Source: Paracoccaceae bacterium (GTDB taxonomy: Bacteria; Pseudomonadota; Alphaproteobacteria; Rhodobacterales; Rhodobacteraceae). Taken from it: DNA of 33,538 bases. Made by a program: the position numbers and the translations under genes. How positions within the stretch are numbered: position 1 is the stretch's first letter; each line of letters begins with the position of its first letter. The notes under the pieces are model-generated. The model was not told the origin of the DNA, did not search any database, and was given only the letters and a program-made list of their open reading frames with translations. Below are positions 21,596 to 31,826 of this stretch, in pieces. The stretch lies in assembly GCA_021741465.1 (NCBI GenBank), contig JAIOXV010000015.1, forward strand, positions 1 through 33,538. Reading direction: 5' to 3'.

Positions 21596-22894
21596 ATGAA
21601 CATCTCTACCAACATGACCACCGGTTTCTTCACCGAAAGCCTTTCCACCCGTGACCCCGAGATTTTCGGTGCTGTGACGCAAGAGCTTGGCCGTCAGCGC
21701 CATGAGATCGAGCTGATTGCCTCGGAAAACATCGTGTCGCGCGCCGTGATGGAGGCGCAGGGTTCGGTGATGACCAACAAATACGCCGAAGGCTATGCCG
21801 GAAAGCGCTATTACGGTGGCTGCCAGTTTGTCGACATCGCCGAAACGCTGGCGATGGAGCGGGCCTGCAAGCTGTTCAACTGCAGTTTTGCCAATGTGCA
21901 GCCCAACTCGGGGTCGCAGGCCAACCAGGGCGTGTTTCAGGCGCTGATCCAGCCCGGCGACACGATTTTGGGCATGAGCCTTGATGCTGGCGGCCACCTG
22001 ACCCATGGTGCCGCGCCGAACCAGTCGGGCAAATGGTTCAACGCCATTCAGTATGGCGTGCGCCCGCAGGACAGCCAGCTCGACTATGACCAGCTTGCCG
22101 CCCTTGCCACCGAGCACAAGCCCAAGCTCATCATCGCCGGCGGCTCGGCCATTCCGCGCATCATCGATTTTGCCCGCATGCGCGAGATTGCCGACAGCGT
22201 TGGCGCCTATCTTCTGGTCGACATGGCCCACTTTGCCGGGCTGATTGCGGCCGGGCTTTACCCCAGCCCCTTCCCGCATGCCCATGTGGCGACCACCACC
22301 ACCCACAAAACCCTGCGCGGCCCGCGCGGTGGCATGATCCTGACCAATGATGAGGCGATTGCCAAAAAGGTCAACTCGGCGATTTTCCCCGGCATTCAGG
22401 GCGGCCCCTTGATGCATGTGATCGCGGCCAAGGCGGTGGCCTTTGGCGAAGCGCTGCGGCCTGACTTCAAGGATTATCAGGTTCAGGTGGTGAAGAACGC
22501 CCAGGCGCTGGCAGCTCAGCTGATGAAGGGTGGCTTGGATATCGTGACCGGGGGCACCGACACGCACCTGATGCTGGTTGATTTGCGCCCCAAGTGCGTG
22601 AAGGGCAATGCCACCGAAAAGGCCCTTGGCCGTGCCCATATCACCTGCAACAAGAACGGCATCCCGTTTGATTCCGAAAAGCCGACCGTCACTTCGGGTG
22701 TGCGTCTTGGCACCCCTGCGGGCACCACCCGCGGCTTTGCCGAAGCCGAGTTCCGTCTGATCGGGGACTGGATTGTCGAAGTGGTCGACGGTCTGGCCAA
22801 GAACGGCGAAGACGGCAATGGCGCGGTTGAAGCCGCCGTCAAAGCCAAGGTCGAGGCGCTGTGCGAGCGTTTCCCGATCTATCCGACGCTGTAA
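21596..22894 (+). CDS. glyA: Serine hydroxymethyltransferase
   Basis: [46 protein letters not shown] and [20 protein letters not shown] 21596 preferred over the 21566 ORF start because ppc ends at 21578. Confidence 0.97.
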   Translation: MNISTNMTTGFFTESLSTRDPEIFGAVTQELGRQRHEIELIASENIVSRAVMEAQGSVMTNKYAEGYAGKRYYGGCQFVDIAETLAMERACKLFNCSFANVQPNSGSQANQGVFQALIQPGDTILGMSLDAGGHLTHGAAPNQSGKWFNAIQYGVRPQDSQLDYDQLAALATEHKPKLIIAGGSAIPRIIDFARMREIADSVGAYLLVDMAHFAGLIAAGLYPSPFPHAHVATTTTHKTLRGPRGGMILTNDEAIAKKVNSAIFPGIQGGPLMHVIAAKAVAFGEALRPDFKDYQVQVVKNAQALAAQLMKGGLDIVTGGTDTHLMLVDLRPKCVKGNATEKALGRAHITCNKNGIPFDSEKPTVTSGVRLGTPAGTTRGFAEAEFRLIGDWIVEVVDGLAKNGEDGNGAVEAAVKAKVEALCERFPIYPTL

Positions 22895-22905
22895 GCACCG
22901 GTTCC

Positions 22906-22951
22906 ATCCCAAAGAAAAGGCCCCGCTTCGGCGGGGCCTTTTCTTTGGGAT
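22906..22951. terminator. Bidirectional rho-independent-type terminator
   Basis: ATCCCAAAGAAAAGGCCCCGC-TTCG-GCGGGGCCTTTTCTTTGGGAT: perfect 21-bp stem, TTCG tetraloop, T-rich arm on both strands; lies between convergent genes. Confidence 0.95.
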
Positions 22952-22985
22952 CAGGCAAAAGCATCAGGCGCAGCAACGCCCGCTC

Positions 22986-24590
22986 TTACGCCTGCCAGAC
23001 GGGATTTCCCTTGAACAGCGTCAGCAAGACGCGGGTGGCGGAAATCTCTTGTGGCGGGCAGGTAAAGATATCGCGGTCCAGCATGATAAGGTCGGCGGAA
23101 AAACCGGGGCGCAATTGCCCGGTATAGCCCGCCCGCCAGACCGCCCGCGCCGCGTGGGTGGTATAGCCTGCAACGCATTCTGCGATGGTCAACGCCTGAT
23201 CGGCGTAAAACGGCGGCTTTGGCTGGTCAATCATGCGGGCCTGCCGGGTGATCGCGGTTTGCATGATTTCAAACGGGTTGAGCGTGCTGACCGACCAATC
23301 CGACGACAGGCACCAATCTGCCCCGGCATTCAACATCTTGCGAAACGCATAGGTGTCGGGGTGCCTTTCGGGGCCGATCATGTCCAAGGCGATATCGGGG
23401 ATTTCAGGGTCTAGCTGGGCCCAAAGCGGCTGAATATTGGCGGTGGCAAGCTGCGCAAGCCGGACATGATCGGCCGGATCAGTCAGTTGCAGATGGGTCA
23501 GTTGGTGCTGGGCCGGCCAGGGGCCATTTGCTGCGCGGGCGGCTTGCAGCCCATCCAGCGCCCGCCGGGCGGCGGCATCTCCGATGACATGCACATGAAT
23601 GGCAAAACGCGCCGCATCCAGCGCGGTGAAAAGGGCGTTCGTCTGATCGGCGCTGAACATGCAGGCCGCATTGCCGGGCTGATCGGCATAGTCTGCCAGC
23701 AAGGCGGCAGTGCGGTTTTCAAAGATGCCATCCATGAAGAACTTGGCAGACTGGATGTGGAAATCCGGCCCATGATGGGCCGCGCGCAGGGCAGAAAGCC
23801 GGGCCACAGCCGATGCGGGCGTATCGGCTTCGGTCACCTGCACCGCCCCCGCCACCCGCAAGCTGAGCCGCCCTGCCGCCGCAGCCCGGCCATAGACTTC
23901 GGCATCTTCTGCCGTGACCTTGGGGTCAAGCACGCCGGTCAGGCCATGGGCATTGGCATGGGCCTGCCCGGTCGCAAGCCCTTCGGTCAGATGGTTGGCG
24001 TCAAGCTGCGGCAGGCGGGCGTTGGCCCAGCCGATTGCCTCTTCATGCAGCATGCCCGTGGCCCTGCCGGCACCATCGCGCAGGATGTGGCCGTTCGGTG
24101 GGTCTGGGGTGTCATCCGTAATTCCGGCAATCGCCAAGGCGCGGCTGTTCAGGCAGGCGTTGTGAAAGCTGCTGTCATAGGCCAGCGCGGGCCGATCTGC
24201 GATTGCCCTGTCCAACACGGCCGCTGTTAGATTGTGGTCACCAAAAAGACCGGGCTGCCAACCCGATCCGGTGACCAGCCCCAGGTCAGGCCGCTTGGCG
24301 GCATGGGCGGCCATCGCGGCAATCAGGCATTCGATGTTTGGCACATCGTAAAGCTGCGCCGAGGTTGCAAGTTCGGTGCCCCCGGAAAGCAGGTGAATAT
24401 GGGCATCCTGAAAGCCGGGCAGCACCAGATTGCCATGCGCGTTGATCCGGCGGGTCTTTTTGGCCACGGCAGGCGGGGTGCCAAGGCCAAGCGCAGCAAT
24501 CAGGCCATCGCGGATCAACAGCCAATCGGCATGGGGGTGGGTCGGGTCCATGCTGCGGATCTTGGCATTGTAGACAAGGGTTTCAGACAT
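22986..24590 (-). CDS. Amidohydrolase family 3 (YtcJ-like metal-dependent hydrolase)
   Basis: 534 aa; LVLPGFQDAHIHLLSGG, KFFMDGIFENRTAALL, IHVHVIGDAAARRALDGLQ, LSSDWSVSTLNPF, GQLRPGFSADLIMLDRDIF. Confidence 0.85.
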   Translation of the reverse strand: MSETLVYNAKIRSMDPTHPHADWLLIRDGLIAALGLGTPPAVAKKTRRINAHGNLVLPGFQDAHIHLLSGGTELATSAQLYDVPNIECLIAAMAAHAAKRPDLGLVTGSGWQPGLFGDHNLTAAVLDRAIADRPALAYDSSFHNACLNSRALAIAGITDDTPDPPNGHILRDGAGRATGMLHEEAIGWANARLPQLDANHLTEGLATGQAHANAHGLTGVLDPKVTAEDAEVYGRAAAAGRLSLRVAGAVQVTEADTPASAVARLSALRAAHHGPDFHIQSAKFFMDGIFENRTAALLADYADQPGNAACMFSADQTNALFTALDAARFAIHVHVIGDAAARRALDGLQAARAANGPWPAQHQLTHLQLTDPADHVRLAQLATANIQPLWAQLDPEIPDIALDMIGPERHPDTYAFRKMLNAGADWCLSSDWSVSTLNPFEIMQTAITRQARMIDQPKPPFYADQALTIAECVAGYTTHAARAVWRAGYTGQLRPGFSADLIMLDRDIFTCPPQEISATRVLLTLFKGNPVWQA

Positions 24591-25434
24591 GCTGATCTTG
24601 CTCCAGATCGGCCCAATCCGCGGCGGGGATGATGCGGGCGGGCAGGTCAGCGGCTTGCGCCCGGTAAATCAACGCCAAGAAAGGCACCCGGCCGGTTTGG
24701 GCCAAAAGGGGGCGGTCAGGCGCAAGCCAGACCGGGGAGGGTGCCGCTTTTGTCGTAAGGTTACGCGCCGGGCCAAAGCGCCAACGCTGCGGCCCCGTCA
24801 GCGGCGCGTAAAGCGTGGCCCCAAGGTGACGATGATCGCGCAAGAGTTGGCCGGGGGCAATCAGCAAAAGGCCAAATGCACTGGCTTTGTCATCGCCGCC
24901 TACGAGCGGTGCATAGGCATGGTTGGCCGCAAGCTGTGCGCCGAAATCCTGCCCGGTAAAGGCGGGATGGTGGGTCCAGCGCAGTTGTGGCGCGGCGGTG
25001 GCAATGGCATCCGACAGCACGGTCTGCGCCAAAGCCATGGCGTGACGCGCCGCGTCAAGCCACTGCGCGGCCACGGCCTGCGCTGCGGCATCTTCTGCCA
25101 CCGGCGGGGCAGCCCGCCTTGGCGCGAGGGGCAGTGCCGCCCGCAACTCTGCCGCGCCGGGATGGTCCAGCGCCAAAAGATGCACCCGCGCGGCTCGGTA
25201 AAGCCTTGCCAATGGCAACAGCTCTGCGGCTTTCCAGCCGGGGGTGGGCAAGCCGCGTTCGGCCAACATCGGTGCGGGGTCGCGCCCGTCATGGGCGGCG
25301 GCGATGCGGTAAACTTCAAGCTGGGCTTCCGAGATCTGCCCGTCGCGCCACAATGCCATTGCCGCACCATAGCGCACCCGCCCAGAGCCGGCTTGGCCAA
25401 TCGGGCAGGCAAGATGCTCGAACGCGTCAATCAT
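24583..25434 (-). CDS. DMSP-lyase-like (DddQ/DddL-type) cupin protein, metal site apparently degenerate
   Basis: 283 aa from MIDAFEHL; LRWTHHPAF...NHAYAPLVGGDDKASAFGLLLIAPGQLLRDHRHLGATLYAPLTGPQRWRFG...LLAQTGRVPFLALIYRAQ resembles the DMSP-lyase cupin layout; overlaps neighbours at both ends. Confidence 0.55.
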   Translation of the reverse strand: MIDAFEHLACPIGQAGSGRVRYGAAMALWRDGQISEAQLEVYRIAAAHDGRDPAPMLAERGLPTPGWKAAELLPLARLYRAARVHLLALDHPGAAELRAALPLAPRRAAPPVAEDAAAQAVAAQWLDAARHAMALAQTVLSDAIATAAPQLRWTHHPAFTGQDFGAQLAANHAYAPLVGGDDKASAFGLLLIAPGQLLRDHRHLGATLYAPLTGPQRWRFGPARNLTTKAAPSPVWLAPDRPLLAQTGRVPFLALIYRAQAADLPARIIPAADWADLEQDQHV

Positions 25435-26266
25435 TGGTGCGGTAGGCCAACCGGCTGTCCGCAAGGCGGCGCTTTTCGCTGCGCATCATCAAGACCCCGG
25501 CGGGGACGACTCCCAGCCCCACAACAAGCACCATCAGCGTTGCCAGTGCATTGATATCGGGGGTCACGCCAAGCTTGACCTTGGACCAGATCAGCAACGG
25601 CAGGGTGGTCGATCCAGGCCCGGTGGTGAAAGAGGTGATGACCACATCATCAAGCGAAATGGTGAAGGCCAAAAGCCAGCCTGAAAGAATGGCAGGAAAG
25701 ATCGTCGGCAGTGTCACATCCAGCATCACCTGCCAGGGCCGACTGCCCAGATCCATCGCCGCCTCTTCAATCGCGCGATCAGATTGCACCATGCGCGCCT
25801 GAATGATGGTGGTCACGAAGACCATGGAAAACGTGATATGCGCCAGCGTGATGGTGGTGAACCCGCGCGCACCTGGCCAGCCGATCCAATCGGCCATCAT
25901 GATAAAGAAGATCAGCGATGAAATGCCGGTGATCACCTCGGGCATCACCAGCGGGGCCGTAACAAGGCCGGAAAACAGCAAGCGGCCGCGAAAGCGGGTA
26001 AAGCGGGCCAAGACAATGCCCGCCATGGTGCCCAAGATCGTGGCGAAGGTTGCCGACACCACGGCGATCTTAAGCGACAGCAGCAACGCCGCGATCACTT
26101 GTTTGTTCGAAAACAGCGAAACATACCATTTGGTGGAAAATCCGCCCCAGACCGTTGCCAAGCGCGAAGCGTTGAAACTGTAGACGATCATCGACAGGAT
26201 CGGGATATAGAAAAACGCGAAGCCAAAGCACAGCACGGTTATCAAGAACACGGGGCGTCGGTTCAT
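25427..26266 (-). CDS. Spermidine/putrescine-type ABC transporter permease (PotC-like)
   Basis: 279 aa from MNRRPVFLITVLCFGFAFFYIPILSMIVYSFN; EEAAMDLGSRPWQVMLDVTLPTIFPAILSGWLLAF (EAA loop). Confidence 0.9.
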   Translation of the reverse strand: MNRRPVFLITVLCFGFAFFYIPILSMIVYSFNASRLATVWGGFSTKWYVSLFSNKQVIAALLLSLKIAVVSATFATILGTMAGIVLARFTRFRGRLLFSGLVTAPLVMPEVITGISSLIFFIMMADWIGWPGARGFTTITLAHITFSMVFVTTIIQARMVQSDRAIEEAAMDLGSRPWQVMLDVTLPTIFPAILSGWLLAFTISLDDVVITSFTTGPGSTTLPLLIWSKVKLGVTPDINALATLMVLVVGLGVVPAGVLMMRSEKRRLADSRLAYRTND

Positions 26267-27177
26267 TTCGTGCCCTCCGCCCGGGCCTGATAATGGCTGT
26301 AAAGCATGGTCGGCCCGACCATCAGCACCAACAGCACCACCGCCACCGCCGAGGCCATGGGCCAATCGCGTGCCGAAGAAAACTCATCCGAAATCAGCCG
26401 CCCGATCATCGGCGATGAGGCATCCCCAACCAGCGAAGGAATGACCAATTCGCCCGCCGCCGGGATGAACACCAGCATGCCCCCCGCAATGATGCCGGGA
26501 ACCGATTGGGGCAGCGTGACATCGCGAAACACCTGCCAGGGACGGCTGCCAAGATCCATCGCGGCCTCGTCCAGCACCGGGTCCAGCCGCTCAAGGCTGG
26601 CGTACAAGGGCAAGATCATGAAGGGCAGGTAGGTGTAGACCATCACCAGCACCACCGCGAAATTCGAGTTCATCATCGGAATGGATTTCACGGCCCAATC
26701 CATTGGCACCAAAAGGTTCCATCCATCGGTCAAAAGCCCGTTGAACCACGAGTTTTTGCCCATCAATCCCATCCAGGCATAAACCCGCAGCAGAAAAGAG
26801 GTCCAAAAGGGCAGGATCACCAGCATCAGAAGGATGTTGCGCCAGCTTTTCGAAACGCGCGTCAGCCCCAGCGCCATCGGATAGCCAAGCAGCAGGCACA
26901 GCATCATCGCCACACCGGCATTGCCAACCGAGGTCAGAAAAGCGCGCAGATAAAGCCCATCGGTCAGAACCCGCACATAGGCCTGTCCGTTCACCCAAGG
27001 ATGATCGCCACCAAAGGAAAAAGGCGGGGCGGTGGGGGTTTTGGTGGCAAGGCTCATCGCCACCACGATCAGAAAGGGCAAAAGGAACAGGGCCAAAAGC
27101 CACAGATAGGGCAGGCCGATCAGCATGGCGGCAAAGCCGCGGCGGTCGAACCATTGTGAAATGCGCCCCATTGCCAT
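26263..27177 (-). CDS. Spermidine/putrescine-type ABC transporter permease (PotB-like)
   Basis: 304 aa; multiple TM helices; DEAAMDLGSRPWQVFRDVTLPQSVPGIIAGGMLVFIPAAGE; ATGA overlap with the PotC-like gene. Confidence 0.92.
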   Translation of the reverse strand: MAMGRISQWFDRRGFAAMLIGLPYLWLLALFLLPFLIVVAMSLATKTPTAPPFSFGGDHPWVNGQAYVRVLTDGLYLRAFLTSVGNAGVAMMLCLLLGYPMALGLTRVSKSWRNILLMLVILPFWTSFLLRVYAWMGLMGKNSWFNGLLTDGWNLLVPMDWAVKSIPMMNSNFAVVLVMVYTYLPFMILPLYASLERLDPVLDEAAMDLGSRPWQVFRDVTLPQSVPGIIAGGMLVFIPAAGELVIPSLVGDASSPMIGRLISDEFSSARDWPMASAVAVVLLVLMVGPTMLYSHYQARAEGTK

Positions 27178-28281
27178 TCATTCCACCAGAACAATTGCCG
27201 ATGTCGCGTCAAAGGCCAGCCAAACCTCGTCATCCCAATCGGCGACGCGGGCGCCTTCATCGCCACGACGGGCGTTCACGGCATGGGCCTGCACCAGCAC
27301 CCCAGAGGGCAGGGCGATCCGGTAAAGGCTGTCTTTGCCGAAATAGGCCAGATCGCGAACCTTGCCTTGCACGGCGTTGCCATCAGCGGGTTTTTCCATC
27401 GAAAGGCGCAGCTTTTCGGGGCGTATGGCCAAGGTAACCTTGCTGCCCTCCGCCACCCCCGATTGGCCGCGCGCCAGAACCTCGGTCCCAAGGGCAGGCA
27501 CCGACAGGCGCAGCAGCCCAGCTTCGACGCCAAGAACAGCCGCGTCGAATGCGTTGATCGAGCCGATGAAATCGGCAACGAACCGGCTGGCGGGAAATTC
27601 ATAAATCTCGGTCGGACTGCCGATCTGCTTGACCTCGCCCTTGTCCATCACCGCGATGCGGTCGGAAAGCGTCATCGCTTCTTCCTGATCGTGGGTCACA
27701 ACGATGAAGGTCACCCCGGTGCGGGCCTGAATGCTCATCAATTCGAACTGGGTCTGTTCGCGCAGTTTCTTGTCCAGTGCTGCAAGTGGTTCGTCCAGAA
27801 GCAACAGCTTTGGCTGGCGCGCCAGCGCACGGGCCAGCGCGACGCGTTGGCGCTGACCGCCAGAGATCTGATGCGGCTTGCGCGCCGCAAAGGGCACCAG
27901 TTGCACCAGTTCCAGCATCTCCCGGGTGCGGTCGGCCTTTTCGGCCTTGGTCAGGGCTTCGTGTTTCAGCCCATAGGCGATGTTCTTTTCCACGCTCATG
28001 TGGGGAAAGATTGCGTAGGACTGAAACATCATATGCACCGGGCGCTCCCATGCAGGAACGCCCGCCATGTCGCGGCCATCCAGAAAGATGCGCCCGGCGC
28101 TTGGTTCTTCAAACCCCGCAAGCATTCGCAAGAGCGTGGTCTTGCCGCAGCCAGACCCCCCCAAGAGCGAGAAGATCTCGCCCTTGCCGACCGAAAGGGA
28201 TACATTGCGCACGGCCTGAAAGCTGCCGAATGTTTTCGATACCCCTTCGATGCGCAAGAACGGCTCGGCCGCGTCCTGCAT
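27178..28281 (-). CDS. Spermidine/putrescine-type ABC transporter ATP-binding protein (PotA-like)
   Basis: 367 aa; Walker A GGSGCGKTT, signature ISGGQRQRVALARAL, Walker B LLLLDEPLAALDKKLR, C-terminal TOBE-like domain. Confidence 0.95.
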   Translation of the reverse strand: MQDAAEPFLRIEGVSKTFGSFQAVRNVSLSVGKGEIFSLLGGSGCGKTTLLRMLAGFEEPSAGRIFLDGRDMAGVPAWERPVHMMFQSYAIFPHMSVEKNIAYGLKHEALTKAEKADRTREMLELVQLVPFAARKPHQISGGQRQRVALARALARQPKLLLLDEPLAALDKKLREQTQFELMSIQARTGVTFIVVTHDQEEAMTLSDRIAVMDKGEVKQIGSPTEIYEFPASRFVADFIGSINAFDAAVLGVEAGLLRLSVPALGTEVLARGQSGVAEGSKVTLAIRPEKLRLSMEKPADGNAVQGKVRDLAYFGKDSLYRIALPSGVLVQAHAVNARRGDEGARVADWDDEVWLAFDATSAIVLVE

Positions 28282-28284
28282 GGC

Positions 28285-29388
28285 TTAGCCGCCCGCCTTG
28301 ATCTCGGTCCAGACGCGGGTCATCGCCTCTTCCTGTTCCGGGCTTTGGGGTTTGGGTGTGTAAAGCCGTGCCAGAGATTCGGCATCAGGATAGACCGCAG
28401 GGTCCGAACTGATCGACGGATCCACCAGCGGTGTCGCTGCGCTGTTGGCATTGGCATAGCCGGTGTAATTGGTGCAGGCTGCAATCACTTCGGGGCGCAG
28501 AAGATAGTCAATAAAGCGGTGCGCTGCGTCGACATTGGCCGCGTCCGTCGGAATGGCCCACATGTCGAACCAGGCGGGGGCCCCGGTTTTGGGCACGAAA
28601 TAGCCAAGGTTCATTTCGATCCCGGCCTCAGCGGCGCGGGCCTTGGCAACGCCGTAGTCGCCCGACCAGCTGTTCACCGCGCAGACCTCGCCATTGGGGA
28701 TGGTGGTCAGATAGTTGGTGTTGTCGAAGGTCGCGACATAGGGGCGTATGGCGGCAAAAGCCTCTGCCATCTTGGCAAGCTCTGCCGGGCCAGCGGTATC
28801 AGGGTCGATCCCCAACCATTTCAGCACGACAAAGCCGATGTCAGTGGGGCTGTCCAAAAGCGAGATCCCGCAGTCGGCCAGTTTGGCCGCATTTTCCGGC
28901 AGGAACAACGTGTCAAGGCTGGCCAGATCGGCGTCGGGCAGACGCTCTTTCACCATGTCGATGTTGTAGGTCACCCCGACAGACCCCCACATGTAAGGCG
29001 TGCCATAGGCGTTGGCGGGGTCAAAGCCTTCGACGATTTTCAGGATCGACGGGTCAAGGTTCGACCAGCCTGTCATCTTTGAACGGTCGGGTTTTTGATA
29101 AACCCCGGCCTTGGTCATGGTTGGGAAGGTCAGCCCGGCCTGCAATACAACGTCATAGCCCGATGACCCGGCCAGCATCTTTGCCTGCATCTCTTCCGCG
29201 CTTGCATAAAGGTCGTAAACCACATCAATGCCGGTTTCGGCGCTGAAATCGGCAACGGTTGTCTCGCCGATATAATCGGCCCAGTTATAGACATTCACCC
29301 TGCCGCTTTGCGCCCACGAGGGACGAACCCACGGGGCTGCCAGCGTGCTGCCAATTCCGACAAGCATATGACGGCGGTTCACTCTCAT
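28285..29388 (-). CDS. Spermidine/putrescine-type ABC transporter substrate-binding protein (PotD/PotF-like)
   Basis: 367 aa; Tat-like signal MRVNRRHMLVGIGSTLAAPWVRPSWA; VNVYNWADYIGETTVADFSAETGIDVVYDLYASAEEMQAKMLAGSSGYDVV. Confidence 0.93.
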   Translation of the reverse strand: MRVNRRHMLVGIGSTLAAPWVRPSWAQSGRVNVYNWADYIGETTVADFSAETGIDVVYDLYASAEEMQAKMLAGSSGYDVVLQAGLTFPTMTKAGVYQKPDRSKMTGWSNLDPSILKIVEGFDPANAYGTPYMWGSVGVTYNIDMVKERLPDADLASLDTLFLPENAAKLADCGISLLDSPTDIGFVVLKWLGIDPDTAGPAELAKMAEAFAAIRPYVATFDNTNYLTTIPNGEVCAVNSWSGDYGVAKARAAEAGIEMNLGYFVPKTGAPAWFDMWAIPTDAANVDAAHRFIDYLLRPEVIAACTNYTGYANANSAATPLVDPSISSDPAVYPDAESLARLYTPKPQSPEQEEAMTRVWTEIKAGG

Positions 29389-29430
29389 GTCGTTCTCCCT
29401 GTTATCGTTGGTATCAAATTATCCAAAAGC

Positions 29431-30648
29431 TTAAGCCCGGACCCCGGTCTGGCAAGTCAATTCTTCATTGACGCGGGCGATCTGGTCCTCTGGTGGGGCG
29501 TCTGGCAGGGCCATCACAGGCATCAACGCGCGCAATCCGTCGTGATGGCGCCGCAGGCCAAATTCCAGATCCGACAGATGGAACCCCTCGAAAGCTGAAG
29601 ATTTCATCGACTCGTTCGACCAGACCGAAAGCTGCTGATCTTCGGCCGATGTGTCGCGATCGATGCGATATGCCAGATAGCGCGCGACCCGTGCCTCGCG
29701 GCTTTCGTTCGGCCTGCGGTAAAGGCGTCCGGTCAAGCGGGTCTTGCCCGGCGAAATCGGCAGTTCCTGATAAAACTGCGCGCCCTCCGGTGTCATGGCA
29801 AAGACCGCATTGGGAAACAGCCCGTAATAGGTCCAGGCCTTTTGAAGATGCGGGGGCAGATCAGGCCGGGGCGGGGACAGAGCGGCATAGTTGCGCACCG
29901 ACCAAAGCCGCCCCGGCACATCCCCGAACCAGCCGATCGACACGTTCAGCCCATCATCAAGATGCAAGTCGCGGTATGTGCGGCCATAAAGGTCTTGCAG
30001 GCCAGGATGGGCCAGCGGGACGTGATAGCCTTCGTTGTCCACATCGCGCACCGACTTCCAGTTGACCGGCAGATCAGAGGCCCAGTGCGGAATGGTCACG
30101 GGCAGCAGCGAGGTAAGATCATAGGCCGCAAAATCTGCTTCATAGGGGGCGAAAAGCGTGGCGACGTCGGGCTGCGGGCCGGGGGCAAACCGCAAAAAGA
30201 AAAAGCCGTGATAGACCTGCATTTCGATCGGTTTCAGCGCGAAATCCTCGCGCTTCATATCGCCAAGGCTGCTGGGCTGGGCCGCCCCCCGCAGGGTGCC
30301 ATCCAGATTATAGACCCAGCCGTGAAATGGGCAAACGATAGACCCTTTGCAGGTGCCATTCTCCCCATCGACCACCCGCGCCCCACGATGGCGGCACAGG
30401 TTGTGAAAAGCCCGGGCCACCCCGTCGGCACCGCGCATGACAACCGCGCGTTCGCCCAAAAGGTCAAAGCTCAGCCAATCGCCGGGATTGGGAATATCGC
30501 ATTCATGCCCGACGACCTGCCAATGGGTCAGGAACAGTTTTTCCCGCTCCAGTGCGAACATGGCCTCGGAATGATAGGTCCAGGCTGGCAACCCGCCCCG
30601 GTCCCAGTCATTCGGGATTGTCATGCTGGCATAGGGAAGTTCGGTCAT
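29431..30648 (-). CDS. Rieske non-heme iron oxygenase alpha subunit (GbcA-like)
   Basis: 405 aa from MTELPYASM (ATGA overlap with upstream gene); Rieske CRHRGARVVDGENGTCKGSIVCPFHGW; Fe site DVDNEGYHVPLAHPGL. Confidence 0.9.
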   Translation of the reverse strand: MTELPYASMTIPNDWDRGGLPAWTYHSEAMFALEREKLFLTHWQVVGHECDIPNPGDWLSFDLLGERAVVMRGADGVARAFHNLCRHRGARVVDGENGTCKGSIVCPFHGWVYNLDGTLRGAAQPSSLGDMKREDFALKPIEMQVYHGFFFLRFAPGPQPDVATLFAPYEADFAAYDLTSLLPVTIPHWASDLPVNWKSVRDVDNEGYHVPLAHPGLQDLYGRTYRDLHLDDGLNVSIGWFGDVPGRLWSVRNYAALSPPRPDLPPHLQKAWTYYGLFPNAVFAMTPEGAQFYQELPISPGKTRLTGRLYRRPNESREARVARYLAYRIDRDTSAEDQQLSVWSNESMKSSAFEGFHLSDLEFGLRRHHDGLRALMPVMALPDAPPEDQIARVNEELTCQTGVRA

Positions 30649-31817
30649 GCAGTTGCCTCCATCTCGGCAAGGATCCACTGGTGAAAGCGGTGTATTTCAT
30701 ATTCTTCGGGCATCAGTCGCGCTTGGGTGAAGGCAGGCGATCTTAGGCCGCGCTGGTTCATCTCTGACGCTGCGCCGTCCTGTTCCATAACCAGCTTGGC
30801 AAAAGCGGCCACTGCGCCTGCATCAAATCCGGGCTGGGCCAGGGTGTCGGGCGGGAAATGCCATTCTGCGATCAGCCGGGTGCGTTGTGGGGCCAGTGGC
30901 ACAATCCGGACCGACCGCACGTAATCGACATGCGCCACCACATAGGCCGAGGGCCAAAGCGTGACAAAGCTATAGCCGGCCTGCCGCTCTGCCGCAGTAA
31001 GGCCGGGGAATGTCGGGCCGCAGGGGGCGCCATTGGCTGTCCAGCTTTGGGCACCCTTTCGTAGGTTTGGCTCTGCCGGATCTTCGGGCGACCAGTCCAA
31101 GGCCTCGCTTTGGCCCATGATACCTTTGCCATAAATCGGCACCATGTCGCACAGTTCGGGGTGAATGCCGGGGCAATGCAGGCATTCAGAATAGTTTTCC
31201 CAAAAGGCCTTCCAGTTGCAGGCAATGTCGGTTTGCCAGCGATGACCCGTCTCCAGCCCCGCCATTGGCCAGTTCGCCAGACTGTCCAGCCCGACATCAG
31301 CCCAAAGGGGGCCGGGATTGGCCGACAGGTTCAAAAACAAGAACCCGTTCCAATCGCGCAGGCTGACAGGTTTCAGCCCCATTGCCTTGCGGTCAAGATC
31401 GGCTGTCGGCACCGCGTGGGCGGTCGATACCAGCCGGCCATCCGCAGCCGAATAGGCAAAGGCGTGATAGGGGCAGCGGATCAGTTTGCCGATCTGTTCT
31501 TCATCGGCGCGGCACAGTTCAGACCCGCGGTGTGGGCAGGAATTGTGAAAGGCCGAAAGCGTGCCTTCGCTGTCGCACGCCACAATCACCTCGGCGGCGC
31601 CAACCACCGCGCGGCGCAGGGTGCCGGGCGAAAATTCGCGCCGTCGGCCAACCATTACCCATTGGCGTGCAAAAATCGTCGCCATTTCGCGGCGGTACCA
31701 ATCGTCGCCCAGAAACGCGTCGCGGGGCAGGCCGGGGGGGCAATGGTCCAGCCGGGGCGAAGCCGGGTGGCGCCGCCCTTCGTGGCTTTCGGCGGGGGAA
31801 ATTTCTTCTCGTCCCAT
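30645..31817 (-). CDS. Rieske non-heme iron oxygenase alpha subunit (GbcA-like)
   Basis: 390 aa; Rieske CPHRGSELCRADEEQIGKLIRCPYHAF; NWKAFWENYSECLHCPGIHPEL Fe-site motif. Confidence 0.9.
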   Translation of the reverse strand: MGREEISPAESHEGRRHPASPRLDHCPPGLPRDAFLGDDWYRREMATIFARQWVMVGRRREFSPGTLRRAVVGAAEVIVACDSEGTLSAFHNSCPHRGSELCRADEEQIGKLIRCPYHAFAYSAADGRLVSTAHAVPTADLDRKAMGLKPVSLRDWNGFLFLNLSANPGPLWADVGLDSLANWPMAGLETGHRWQTDIACNWKAFWENYSECLHCPGIHPELCDMVPIYGKGIMGQSEALDWSPEDPAEPNLRKGAQSWTANGAPCGPTFPGLTAAERQAGYSFVTLWPSAYVVAHVDYVRSVRIVPLAPQRTRLIAEWHFPPDTLAQPGFDAGAVAAFAKLVMEQDGAASEMNQRGLRSPAFTQARLMPEEYEIHRFHQWILAEMEATA

Positions 31818-31826
31818 CGGGGGTCC

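Noticed and set aside
27283-29082. 599-aa plus-strand ORF opposite the PotA/PotD-like genes
   Set aside because: Antisense to well-recognised ABC transporter genes; a by-product of high-GC codon usage, with no family motifs.
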